From NCBI RefSeq assembly GCF_005047355.1, contig NZ_SUMC01000057.1:1-55219 (forward strand): 55,219 nucleotides of DNA, given 5' to 3'. This DNA comes from Actinacidiphila oryziradicis. Lineage in GTDB: Bacteria; Actinomycetota; Actinomycetes; Streptomycetales; Streptomycetaceae. Under the pieces are notes generated by a model, which was given only the letters and a program-made list of their open reading frames with translations, was not told the DNA's origin and ran no database searches. Below, piece after piece: positions 25,392 to 33,433 of this stretch; position 1 is the first letter of the stretch, and every line of letters starts with the position of its first letter. The position numbers and the translations under genes were made by a program.

Positions 25392-26789
25392 TCACGCGGC
25401 GGCCCGCAGCGGGCCGCCGGTGGTGATGCCCTTGGTGGAGGCGATCACTCCGCGCAGCTTCTTGGCGAGCGCCTCGTAGAACATACTCAGCGGAAACTCG
25501 TCCGGCAGCACGTCGTCCACGAGTTTACGCGGTGGCTGGGAGAGATCCAGGGCGTCCGGGCCCTTGGCCCACACCGAGCCGGGGTGCGGGGAGAGATAGC
25601 TCGCGACGAGATCGTAGGCGGCGAACCAGTGCACCAGTTTGGGGCGGTCGATGCCGGTCCGGTAGAGATCCTCGATCTCGGCGCAGAGCTGGTTGGTCAC
25701 CTGCGGGGCGCGCTGCCAGTCGATGTGCAGTTTGTTGTCCGTCCAGCGTACGGCGTCGTGCTTGTGCAGGTAGGCGAAGAGCAGCTGGCCGCCGAGGCCG
25801 TCATAGTTGCGGACCCGCTCTCCGGTCAGGGGAAACCGGAAGAGGCGGTCGAAGAGGACCGCGTACTGGACGTTGCGGCCCATCTCCACGCCCTCGGCCT
25901 CGAGCTTCACAGCCTCCTTGAAGGCGGTGAGGTCGCAGCGCAGCTCCTCCAGGCCGTACATCCAGAACGGCTGGCGCTGCTTGATCATGAAGGGGTCGAA
26001 GGGCAGGTCGCCGTGGCTGTGAGTGCGGTCGTGGATCATGTCCCACAGGACGAATGTCTGCTGGGCGAGCTCCTGGTCGGCGAGGAGGGCGGCGGCATCC
26101 TCGGGGAGCGACAGGCCGAGGGTGCCGACGGCGGCCTCGGTGACCGCGCGGAAGCGGGCAGCCTCGCGGTCGCAGAAGATACCTCCCCAGGTGAAGCGCT
26201 CGGGGGCCTCCCGGACGGCGACGGTCTCGGGGAAGAGCACCGCGGAGTTGGTGTCGTAGCCGGGGGTGAAGTCCTGGAAGGTGATCGGCACGAACTGCGG
26301 GTTGTCGTAGCGGGTGCGCTCCAGCTCGGCGAGCCACTGCGGCCAGACGACACGCAGCGCGACCGCTTCGAGGTTGCGGTCGGGGTTGCCGTTCTGGGTG
26401 TACATCGGGAAGACGACGAGGTGTTCCAGCCCGTCCCTCCGGTCGGCGGCGGGCTGGAAGGCGAGCAGCGAGTCCAGGAAGTCGGGGACGCCGAAGCCGG
26501 TCCCGGCCCAGCGGCGCAGGTCCTCCACGAGCGCCTTGTGGTAGCCGGCGTCGTGCGGCAGCAGCGGGGCCAGCTCCTCGATCGCGGCTATGACCCGGTC
26601 CAGGATCCGCTCCGCGTCCGCGGCGGAGGGGGTGCCCTCCGCGGAGAAGTCGACGGAGCCGTCCTTCCGCTGCCACGGGCGGATGACCTCAACCGCCTGC
26701 TTCAGTGCGGCCCAGGCCGGGTGCCGTACGACTCCGTCGCAGGACGTATCGATTGCATCCGTTGCCGTAGACGAAAGAATTTCACTCAT
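25392..26789 (-). CDS. DUF6421 family protein of unknown function
   Basis: 465 residues, recognised as the DUF6421 family common in Streptomyces. No function is established. A His-rich stretch in the middle, W-D-M-I-H-D-R-T-H-S-H-G-D, followed by an acidic E-E-L-R-C-D-L segment, looks like a possible metal site. The protein is soluble, with no signal peptide. The ATG has AAGGAGGGG ideally placed, the strongest ribosome site in the region, so this is the lead gene of the trio DUF6421, SDR and threonine-aldolase-like enzyme. The order suggests the three act on one substrate, which is inference. Confidence 0.85.
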   Translation of the reverse strand: MSEILSSTATDAIDTSCDGVVRHPAWAALKQAVEVIRPWQRKDGSVDFSAEGTPSAADAERILDRVIAAIEELAPLLPHDAGYHKALVEDLRRWAGTGFGVPDFLDSLLAFQPAADRRDGLEHLVVFPMYTQNGNPDRNLEAVALRVVWPQWLAELERTRYDNPQFVPITFQDFTPGYDTNSAVLFPETVAVREAPERFTWGGIFCDREAARFRAVTEAAVGTLGLSLPEDAAALLADQELAQQTFVLWDMIHDRTHSHGDLPFDPFMIKQRQPFWMYGLEELRCDLTAFKEAVKLEAEGVEMGRNVQYAVLFDRLFRFPLTGERVRNYDGLGGQLLFAYLHKHDAVRWTDNKLHIDWQRAPQVTNQLCAEIEDLYRTGIDRPKLVHWFAAYDLVASYLSPHPGSVWAKGPDALDLSQPPRKLVDDVLPDEFPLSMFYEALAKKLRGVIASTKGITTGGPLRAAA

Positions 26790-26944
26790 GACCCCTCCTT
26801 CACAGAATAACCTTCGGTCTATGTACGGTATCCGCGCAAGGTTCTCCTGATCAAGTGGAAGGGGGACGATCTTCCTCAGGTGGTCGGCGTGCCGTCACCG
26901 GGTGTTCGCCGTAGTGCGGTCCGGCGCGGCCTAGGCTGGCGGCC

Positions 26945-27646
26945 ATGAGCTTCCTCACCGTCGGCCACCGCGGCGTGATGGGCGTCGAGCCCGAGAACAC
27001 CCTGCGCTCCTTCGTCCGCGCCGAGCGCGAGGGCCTGGACCAGATCGAGCTCGACCTGCACCTGAGCAAGGACGGCGCGCTCGTCGTGATGCACGACGCC
27101 AAGGTCGACCGGACGACGGACGGCAGCGGCGCGATCGCCGATCTCACCCTGGCGGAACTGCGCCAGCTGGACGCCGGGCTCGGCGAGCGGGTGCCGGTCT
27201 TCGAAGAGGTGCTGGACGCTGTGGCGACGCCCATCCAGGCGGAGATCAAGGATGTGGCGGCGGCACGGGTTCTCGCGGACGTACTGCGCGAACGACGGCT
27301 CCTCGACCGGGTCACCGTGCTGTCGTTCCATGACGAGGCGTTGCGCGAGGTCCGGGAGTACCTGCCCGGCGTACGGACGGTGCTGGTCGCCGGCCGGCTC
27401 GGCCCGGAGATCGTGGAGCGGGCGCAGGATGTCGGCGCGCACCTGGTCAGCCTGGAGTTGCGGCGGATCTACCTGGAACTGGTCCGGCAGTGCCACCGCG
27501 CGGGCATCGCCGTCATGGCGTGGACCGTCAATACCGCGCAGGAGCTGGCACTCGCCCGCGCCCTGGGCCTCGACGGCGCCGCCACCGACGTCCCCGAGAT
27601 CAAACACGCGGTGGCGGCCGGGAAGAGCATGGGACCGGCCACCTGA
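26945..27646 (+). CDS. Glycerophosphodiester phosphodiesterase (GDPD)
   Basis: 233 residues, TIM-barrel GDPD family. Signature residues are G-H-R-G, P-E-N-T, E-L-D-L-H-L-S-K-D-G and V-M-H-D at the N-terminus, then A-E-I-K and a final M-A-W-T-V-N. It hydrolyses glycerophosphodiesters to glycerol-3-phosphate and an alcohol. There is no signal peptide, so it should be cytoplasmic. The transcript is probably leaderless: TAGGCT lies 7 bases before the ATG. It is divergent from the DUF6421 operon and 92 bases ahead of an ABC transporter operon. Confidence 0.9.
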   Translation: MSFLTVGHRGVMGVEPENTLRSFVRAEREGLDQIELDLHLSKDGALVVMHDAKVDRTTDGSGAIADLTLAELRQLDAGLGERVPVFEEVLDAVATPIQAEIKDVAAARVLADVLRERRLLDRVTVLSFHDEALREVREYLPGVRTVLVAGRLGPEIVERAQDVGAHLVSLELRRIYLELVRQCHRAGIAVMAWTVNTAQELALARALGLDGAATDVPEIKHAVAAGKSMGPAT

Positions 27647-27738
27647 GGTAGGCAACACGCCTGTCACAAATGTCCGCCATGTGGACGGTCACCGGCCTGA
27701 TCTGGACAGACCCACGGCTACGGTGTCAATCTCCGGCC

Positions 27739-28635
27739 ATGCGTCCTGCCATCGCCTCGCCGGCCCCGCGCCTCGCCGCCATAGCCGCGGCCTCCGTTCT
27801 CGCCCTCACCGCGGCGGCCTGCGCCCCGCAGGACAACACCACCTCGGGCGGTTCCACCTCCGCGTCCGGCTCCGCCTCCCCCTCGTGCACGGCTTCGGGC
27901 CTGGGCACCCAGGTCAAGGGGAAGCTGACCGTGGGCACCGACAACCCCGCGTACGACCCGTGGTTCTCCGGCGACAACCCCTCCAACGGCAAGGGATTCG
28001 AGTCGGCGGTCGCGTATGCCGTCGCCAAGCAGCTCGGTTACAGCAAGGGTGATGTGGTCTGGCAGAAGGTGGCATTCAACAATGCCTTCGCGCCGGGCGC
28101 GAAGAGTTTCGACTTCGACATCAACCAGGTCTCCATCAACGCCGACCGCAAAAAGGCGGTGGACTTCTCCTCCGGCTACTACGACGTCCGGCAGGCCGTC
28201 GTAGCGCTGAAGGGCTCCAAGGCCGCCGAGGCGACCAGCATCGCCGGGCTGAAGAAGTTCAAGCTCGGTGCCCAGGTCGGCACCACGAGCCTCGACTACA
28301 TCAACGACGTCATCAAGCCGGACCAGAAGCCGGCCGTCTACCAGAAGAACGACCTCGCCACCTCCGCGTTGAAGAACGGCCAGGTCGACGCGATCGTCTA
28401 TGACCTGCCCACCGCCTTCTACATCACCTCGGCCGAGGTGACCGAGGCGAAGATCGTCGGACAGTTCGAGAACTCCGTCGGCAAACCCGAGCACTTCGGG
28501 CTCGTCCTCGACAAGGGCAGCAGCCTCACCTCCTGCGTCAGCAAGGCCGTCGACACTCTGCGCAAGGACGGCACCCTCGCTTCCATCGAGAAGCAGTGGC
28601 TGTCCGACGCGGTGAACGCACCGGTGCTCAAGTGA
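27739..28635 (+). CDS. ABC transporter solute-binding lipoprotein (amino-acid type)
   Basis: 298 residues. The signal peptide ends in a lipobox L-T-A-A-A-C, so the mature protein should be anchored by lipidated Cys. The rest is a family-3 (polar amino acid) binding protein with G-T-D-N-P-A-Y near the start and the D-I-N-Q-V-S-I-N-A-D-R-K-K-A-V-D-F-S segment. The stop overlaps the permease GTG. It forms a complete three-gene importer with the next two genes. The ligand is likely an amino acid or related compound. Confidence 0.9.
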   Translation: MRPAIASPAPRLAAIAAASVLALTAAACAPQDNTTSGGSTSASGSASPSCTASGLGTQVKGKLTVGTDNPAYDPWFSGDNPSNGKGFESAVAYAVAKQLGYSKGDVVWQKVAFNNAFAPGAKSFDFDINQVSINADRKKAVDFSSGYYDVRQAVVALKGSKAAEATSIAGLKKFKLGAQVGTTSLDYINDVIKPDQKPAVYQKNDLATSALKNGQVDAIVYDLPTAFYITSAEVTEAKIVGQFENSVGKPEHFGLVLDKGSSLTSCVSKAVDTLRKDGTLASIEKQWLSDAVNAPVLK

Positions 28636-29492
28636 CCTTGGAGGACACGTACACCCCGTCGGCCCGGCGGATCGAGCGCGAGCGTCACAAGAACGCCCGT
28701 ACCCGCCGGGCGACGGCCATCGCCGGTCTGAGCACCCTCGTCACGGGCCTGGTGCTCTTCTTCGTCATCACCAACTCCCCCGGCTGGCCGCGCACCCGCG
28801 AGACCTTCTTCAGCTGGCACTACGCACGCGTCTCCTTTCCCCAGATCATCGACGGGCTCTGGCTCAACCTGCGGCTGATGGTCGTCTGCGGCGTGATCGT
28901 GCTGGTGTTCGGGCTGCTGATCGCCATCGCGCGCACCCTGCGCGGGCCGGTCTTCTTCCCGTTGCGTCTGCTCGCCACCGCCTATGTCGACTTCTTCCGC
29001 GGACTGCCGCTGGTCATCTGTCTGCTGGCGGTGGTCTTCGGCGTCCCGGCGCTGCGGTTGCAGGGGGTGACCAACAACCCGGTCATGCTGGGCGGCGCGG
29101 CGCTGGTGCTGACCTATTCGGCGTACGTCGCCGAGGTCTTCCGGGCCGGCATCGAGACCGTCCATCCCAGTCAGCGGGCCGCCGCCCGGTCGCTGGGCCT
29201 GACCGGCGCGCAGACCATGCGCCACGTGGTGCTTCCGCAGGCTGTGCGGCGTGTCGTACCGCCGCTCCTCAATGACCTGGTGTCACTGCAGAAGGACACC
29301 GGGCTGGTGTCGATCGCGGGCGTCGTCGACGCCGTCTACGCGGCACAGATCATCGCCAGCAAGGATTTCAACTACACGCCGTACGTGGTCGCGGGCCTGG
29401 TCTTCGTCGCGCTGACGATCCCGATGACCCGGTTCACCGACTGGGTCACGGCCCGGATGAACCGCCGCCAGTCGCAGGGAGGCACGGTATGA
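28632..29492 (+). CDS. ABC transporter permease (polar amino-acid type)
   Basis: 286 residues. A basic N-terminal stretch precedes about five or six membrane helices. The ATPase-contact EAA loop is visible (V-F-R-A-G-I-E-T-V-H-P-S-Q-R-A-A-A), as in HisM/GlnP-type permeases. A single permease gene implies a homodimer. The GTG overlaps the binding-protein stop (GTGA), and the stop overlaps the ATPase ATG (ATGA). Confidence 0.9.
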   Translation: MTLEDTYTPSARRIERERHKNARTRRATAIAGLSTLVTGLVLFFVITNSPGWPRTRETFFSWHYARVSFPQIIDGLWLNLRLMVVCGVIVLVFGLLIAIARTLRGPVFFPLRLLATAYVDFFRGLPLVICLLAVVFGVPALRLQGVTNNPVMLGGAALVLTYSAYVAEVFRAGIETVHPSQRAAARSLGLTGAQTMRHVVLPQAVRRVVPPLLNDLVSLQKDTGLVSIAGVVDAVYAAQIIASKDFNYTPYVVAGLVFVALTIPMTRFTDWVTARMNRRQSQGGTV

Positions 29493-30241
29493 GCGACACC
29501 CCGGTACTCCGGCTGGAGTCGGTCCGCAAGACATTCGGCGGCTCGGTGGTGCTGCGGGACGTCGGCCTGGCCGTGCCCCCGCACACCGTGACGGTGCTGA
29601 TCGGCGCCTCCGGCTCCGGCAAGTCCACCCTGCTGCGCTGCGTGAATCTGCTGGAGGAGATCGACGACGGGGCGATCTTTCTCGACGGCGAGGAGATCAC
29701 CGACCCGCACGTCGACCCGGACTCGGTGCGGCGCCGGATCGGCGTGGTCTTCCAGGCGTACAACCTGTTTCCGCACATGACCGTGCTCGACAACATCACC
29801 CTCGCCCCGCGCCGGGTGCACAAGGTGCCGCGCGCCGAGGCCGAGGACCGGGCGCGCGAGCTGCTCGCCCGGCTCGGCCTCGCGGAGAAGGCGGGCGAGT
29901 ACCCGGACCGGCTCAGCGGTGGCCAGCAGCAGCGCGTCGCGATCGTACGGGCGCTGGCCGGGCAGCCCCGGCTGCTGCTCCTGGACGAGATCACCGCGGC
30001 GCTGGACCCGGAACTCGTCGGCGAGGTGCTCGGGGTCGTGCGGGACCTGAAATCGCAGGGGATGACGATGGTCATCGCCACGCATGAGATGGCCTTCGCC
30101 CGCGAGGTCGCCGACCAGGTGTGCTTCCTCGACCGAGGCGTCGTGCTGGAGCGCGGCACCCCCGGCGAGGTCTTCGGCTCGCCTACCGCGGTTCGAACCC
30201 AGCAGTTCCTGCGGCGGATCGTAGAGGCGGGGCGGCTTTAA
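29489..30241 (+). CDS. ABC transporter ATP-binding protein (polar amino-acid type)
   Basis: 250 residues with Walker A GASGSGKST, the Q-loop V-V-F-Q-A-Y-N-L-F-P, signature LSGGQQQR, Walker B L-L-L-L-D-E-I and the switch H in A-T-H-E-M. It energises the importer formed with the preceding two genes. The TAA stop codon (30239-30241) coincides with the edge of a MITE insertion, so the last codons may have been shaped by that event. The C-terminus is of normal length for the family. Confidence 0.92.
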   Translation: MSDTPVLRLESVRKTFGGSVVLRDVGLAVPPHTVTVLIGASGSGKSTLLRCVNLLEEIDDGAIFLDGEEITDPHVDPDSVRRRIGVVFQAYNLFPHMTVLDNITLAPRRVHKVPRAEAEDRARELLARLGLAEKAGEYPDRLSGGQQQRVAIVRALAGQPRLLLLDEITAALDPELVGEVLGVVRDLKSQGMTMVIATHEMAFAREVADQVCFLDRGVVLERGTPGEVFGSPTAVRTQQFLRRIVEAGRL

Positions 30242-30494
30242 GAGGCCGCGCGAATAGGTGGGGTGGAGGAAGGTGGGGGCACCTCCCGGCCGAAGGCTGG
30301 GGGCGAGGCGACGCGATGGGGGTGCCCCCTGCTCGAGCGGAGCCGAGAGCTTGGTGCGGGCACCTCCCGGACGGAGTCTGGGGGAGAGTCGTCGACCGAC
30401 ACCGACGGCAACACTTCCAGACGCCCCCGCCGACGGAGTCGGCTGATGTCACAGCTCGGCACGCGACGCCGCCCCACCTATTCGCGCGGCCTCT
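30241..30494. mobile_element. MITE-like element, copy 2 (inverted relative to copy 1)
   Basis: 254 bp with terminal repeats starting AGAGGCCGCGCGAATAGGTG at both ends. Read on the minus strand it matches copy 1 (21951-22221) for the first 32 bp and again over a core of about 120 bp with few differences. Flanking triplets next to GAGGCC are TAA (left, the ATPase stop codon) and TCA (right), an imperfect TNA duplication. It contains no gene. Confidence 0.78.
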
Positions 30495-30498
30495 CAGA

Positions 30499-30540
30499 CT
30501 CAGGGTCTGCCCGGCGGAGATCCGCCGGACAGGCCCTGAG
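30499..30540. terminator. Long hairpin between convergent ABC and GNAT genes
   Basis: CTCAGGG (30499-30505) pairs with CCCTGAG (30534-30540), and inside it CCGGCGGA pairs with TCCGCCGG around a 2-base loop, with partial pairing between. It sits between the transporter operon and the convergent acetyltransferase gene, immediately after MITE copy 2. No U-tract is present. Confidence 0.65.
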
Positions 30541-30562
30541 ACCGACCGGCCTGAGGACGCGC

Positions 30563-31087
30563 TCAGCCGAGTTTCTTCACCAGCAGCTCGAACCGCAGGT
30601 CGTCGCGGGTGGGCAGGCCGAAGCGCTCGTCCCCGTAGGGGAAGGGCGTCGTCTCGCCGGTGCGGGCGTAGCCGCGGCGGACGTAGAAGGCGAGGAGTTC
30701 CTCGCGGGCGGAGAGCACCGTCATGTGCATCTCACCCGCGTGCCATTCGTCGCGCGCGAGACGTTCGGCCTCGGCGAGGAGCTTCTTGCCGAGACCATCA
30801 CCCTGGAGGGTCGGGCGGACGGCGAACATCCCGAAGTACGCTTGACCGCCACGGTCCTCGACCTGACAGCAGGCCACCACCTCGCCGCCCCTCTCGACCA
30901 CGATCATCCGGCTGTCGGCGTGTTCCAGTACGCCGGCGACGCCTTCGGGGTCGGTGCGCTGGCCGCCGAGGATATCGGCCTCGGTGGTCCAGCCGGCCCG
31001 GCTGGAGTCGCCCCGGTACGCGGATTCGATGAGCGCGACGAGCGCGGGGATGTCGGCGGTGGTCGCGGTGCGGAAGGTCGTGTCCAT
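30563..31087 (-). CDS. GNAT-family N-acetyltransferase
   Basis: 174 residues. The acetyl-CoA motif A reads F-A-V-R-P-T-L-Q-G-D-G-L-G-K-K-L-L, and Y-V-R-R-G-Y-A-R-T-G follows. The substrate is unknown. TAACCT ends 7 bases before the ATG, so translation is probably from a leaderless mRNA; there is no ribosome site. The promoter box lies inside a palindrome shared with the divergent VOC gene 36 bp away. Confidence 0.87.
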   Translation of the reverse strand: MDTTFRTATTADIPALVALIESAYRGDSSRAGWTTEADILGGQRTDPEGVAGVLEHADSRMIVVERGGEVVACCQVEDRGGQAYFGMFAVRPTLQGDGLGKKLLAEAERLARDEWHAGEMHMTVLSAREELLAFYVRRGYARTGETTPFPYGDERFGLPTRDDLRFELLVKKLG

Positions 31088-31093
31088 CCGGAC

Positions 31094-31117
31094 GAGGTTA
31101 CCGTGATCGGTAACCTC
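31094..31117. promoter_or_regulatory. Symmetrical divergent promoter/operator
   Basis: GAGGTTACCG-TGAT-CGGTAACCTC, a perfect inverted repeat with 10-bp arms and a 4-base spacer, fills most of the 36-bp gap between the divergent GNAT and VOC genes. Each arm contains TAACCT placed exactly 7 bases before its own ATG, so one element can provide two leaderless -10 boxes and a dimeric operator. No clear -35 elements are seen, which suggests dependence on a regulator; that is inference. Confidence 0.6.
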
Positions 31118-31123
31118 GGCCGC

Positions 31124-31510
31124 ATGGTCAACGTACTGAGCAGCCGGATTCTGCTGCGGCCGGCCGACCTGGAGCGATCGCGGGCCTTCTACCGGGACGC
31201 GCTGGGGCTGGCGGTGTACCGGGAGTTCGGGGAGCGGTCCGAGCGCGGGACGGTCTTCTTCCTGGGCGGTGGGTTCCTGGAGGTGTCGGGACGGTCGGAC
31301 GGGCCTGCGACGCCCGCGCTGCGGTTGTGGCTACAGGTCCCCGATACGACGACGGCGTACGAGGAACTGGCGGAACGCGGCGTCAGGGTGCTGCGCGAGC
31401 CCCAGTTGGAGCCGTGGGGGCTGGTTGAGATGCGGATCAGGGATCCGGACGGGCACGAGATCGTCATCGTGGAGGTGCCGCCCGGCCATCCGCTGCGCCG
31501 TCGGCCCTGA
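31124..31510 (+). CDS. VOC-family (glyoxalase/bleomycin-resistance fold) protein
   Basis: 128 residues, one VOC module with R-A-F-Y-R-D-A-L-G-L near the start and M-R-I-R-D-P-D-G-H-E-I-V-I-V-E at the end. The usual first-strand metal His is replaced by Leu/Arg (S-R-I-L-L-R-P), so it may bind rather than transform its ligand. The ATG at 31124 is leaderless (TAACCT seven bases before). It is paired with the divergent acetyltransferase; both are small stress- or resistance-type proteins. Confidence 0.82.
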   Translation: MVNVLSSRILLRPADLERSRAFYRDALGLAVYREFGERSERGTVFFLGGGFLEVSGRSDGPATPALRLWLQVPDTTTAYEELAERGVRVLREPQLEPWGLVEMRIRDPDGHEIVIVEVPPGHPLRRRP

Positions 31511-31778
31511 CATGTCCCGTGAGCTGCCGGACGGGGCTCGGACCCGGGCCTCGCGCTCCCCCGGTACGTCTGTGCGCTTGGGTGTGCGCCGCCGGGTGCG
31601 GGCAGCTTCTTCTGGACGGCCAAGTCCTGCGCCCCGGCTGCTTCGCGTCGTCCGGCACGCGCGGACGCCGCGTTGCGGGGTCATCCGGGTACGCCCGGTG
31701 ATCCTCCGCCTCGCAGCCGCACTCGGGCGGCGACGCGACACAGGACTCACCCGTCCAGGGCCGGAGGGGAGGCGTTTC

Positions 31779-32327
31779 ATGCATGGAACACTGTTGGTTT
31801 GCTGGCTGCTCGTGCTGCTCGGGACGGGGAGCGGGATTGTCTGCCTGCTGCGGACGGGCGGGCGGGGCTCCTCGGGCGACGAGGGCTTCATGGGCATCGG
31901 CATGGCGGTGATGGCCGTGCCCGCTTCCGTGCTGGACCTGCGGCCCTGGGGTCCCGGAGTGCTCGCGGTGCTCTTCGGGACGGCGGCGCTTCGGGCGCTG
32001 CGGCAGGCCGGAGGCCGTCCGGGGTGGTCCGCGCACCATGTGCACCACGCCGTGGGGACCGCTGCGATGGCGTATATGGCGGCGGTCATGGTCCCGTCGG
32101 GCGGGCCGGCGGAACACGCCGGGCACGATCACGTCGGCGTGCCTTTGCTGACGGGGCTGCTGCTGGCGTATTTCGCCGCATATGTGCTGGCGGCCGGGGT
32201 GCGGCTGGTGTCGGTGCCCGCGGTGGCGGGGCAGCCGGGCACCGCCGTACTCCAGGCGCCCGAGCTGGCGGCGGCATGCCGGGTGTCCATGGCGATCGGG
32301 ATGCTCGCGATGCTGCTGGCGCTCTGA
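31779..32327 (+). CDS. DUF5134-type membrane protein
   Basis: 182 residues, mostly hydrophobic, with about five membrane segments. It resembles the DUF5134 family of actinobacterial membrane proteins of unknown function. A His-rich loop, E-H-A-G-H-D-H, between segments 3 and 4 could bind metal. GGAGGGGAGG precedes the ATG. It lies 72 bases upstream of an M56 protease gene on the same strand. The 31511-31778 stretch before it contains no gene that I can support. Confidence 0.7.
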   Translation: MHGTLLVCWLLVLLGTGSGIVCLLRTGGRGSSGDEGFMGIGMAVMAVPASVLDLRPWGPGVLAVLFGTAALRALRQAGGRPGWSAHHVHHAVGTAAMAYMAAVMVPSGGPAEHAGHDHVGVPLLTGLLLAYFAAYVLAAGVRLVSVPAVAGQPGTAVLQAPELAAACRVSMAIGMLAMLLAL

Positions 32328-32386
32328 GGCGGTGAGGCGTGCGTCACTTTCGCGCCGCGCCACGCCGGAGAGTAGTAGCGCACTCA

Positions 32387-32392
32387 TAGTGT
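32387..32392 (+). promoter_or_regulatory. Leaderless -10 box of the M56 gene
   Basis: TAGTGT ends 7 bases before the ATG at 32400, the spacing of leaderless actinobacterial promoters. It overlaps a CACT-CAT-AGTG inverted repeat that may be a repressor site. Confidence 0.4.
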
Positions 32393-32399
32393 GTGCGGC

Positions 32400-33347
32400 A
32401 TGACGGTCCCGTTCGTGCTGCTGGTCCTCGGCGCACTGGCGGCGGCAATGGCGCCGCGCTTGCTGTCCCGTGCCGATTGGCCGGAGCGCGAACCGGTGCT
32501 TGCACTGTGGGTCTGGCAGTGCGTGGTCGCCGCCGTCCTGTTGTGTTGTGTGCTCGCGATGGCGCTGAGCGCCGCTGCCGCGTGGGCGGCAGTGCGCGGG
32601 CATCTGTTCGCCTTCGCGCCCAGTGGCGTCATGGACGCGTACAGGCTCCCCGGCTACGGGCCCTGGGCCGGATACCTGGCCGCCCTCCTCGCCTGCGGCG
32701 GCGTCTGGACCGCGGCGATGCTCACCCGCGAGGTCCGTGCGGCGGGGGCCCGTCAACGGCGGCGGCGCGCCGGCCTTCTGGAGCGTGCCCCGGAAATGCC
32801 CGGCGAGCGGCCGGGCCGGGCCGGCCGTCTCGTCGTCCTGGAAGGCGATCGGCCCGACGCCTGGTGGCTGCCCGGCACACGCCCCCGGCTGGTCATCACC
32901 ACAGGTGCCCTGCGGCGGCTCAAGGGGCGGCAGCTCGATGCCGTGCTCGCCCACGAGCAGGGACACGCACGGGCCCGGCACGATCTGCTGCTGCACTGCG
33001 CGAGCGCGCTGGCCGTCGGCTTCCCGCAGGTCCCGGTCTTCGCCGGCTTCCGCAACCAGGTGCACCGGCTGGTCGAGCTGGCCGCCGACGACATCGCCTC
33101 ACGCCGTTTCGGGCACCTGACAACGGCACTCGCCCTGGTCGAGCTCAACGAGGACCGCGGAGTCTTCGGGCCGTGCCCCACCCCGCTCGCCCAGGTCCCG
33201 CACCGCGTCGACCGCCTCCTGGACGCCGCCCCGCGGTTGTCCCGGGCGCGCCGTGCCCGGGTCACCGCGCTCGCGCTGCTCGTCCCGGCCGTGCCGTTGC
33301 TGGTGGCCTTCGGCCCGGGGATCGGCGCGCTGGCCCGGGTGTACTGA
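32400..33347 (+). CDS. M56-family membrane zinc peptidase (BlaR1/MecR1-like)
   Basis: 315 residues. Membrane segments flank a loop with the zinc motif A-H-E-Q-G-H, followed by E-L-A-A-D-D (third ligand region). M56 proteins are related to the protease part of BlaR1/MecR1 sensors, but no penicillin-binding sensor domain is present. In other actinobacteria such genes often sit beside a BlaI-type repressor, which is absent here. The ATG at 32400 is preferred over a GTG at 32391 because of the leaderless promoter spacing. Confidence 0.87.
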   Translation: MTVPFVLLVLGALAAAMAPRLLSRADWPEREPVLALWVWQCVVAAVLLCCVLAMALSAAAAWAAVRGHLFAFAPSGVMDAYRLPGYGPWAGYLAALLACGGVWTAAMLTREVRAAGARQRRRRAGLLERAPEMPGERPGRAGRLVVLEGDRPDAWWLPGTRPRLVITTGALRRLKGRQLDAVLAHEQGHARARHDLLLHCASALAVGFPQVPVFAGFRNQVHRLVELAADDIASRRFGHLTTALALVELNEDRGVFGPCPTPLAQVPHRVDRLLDAAPRLSRARRARVTALALLVPAVPLLVAFGPGIGALARVY

Positions 33348-33433
33348 CCCGTGAGCTGGTGGAAACGCCCGGCGGGTTGTCGCACCGGCACCTTGCACGG
33401 CCGTACAGGCGCGCCGTCGGCGATGATCCATGT

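Noticed and set aside
30190..30200. GGTTCGAACCC, like a tRNA T-loop
   Set aside because: It lies inside the intact ABC ATPase coding region with no cloverleaf around it.
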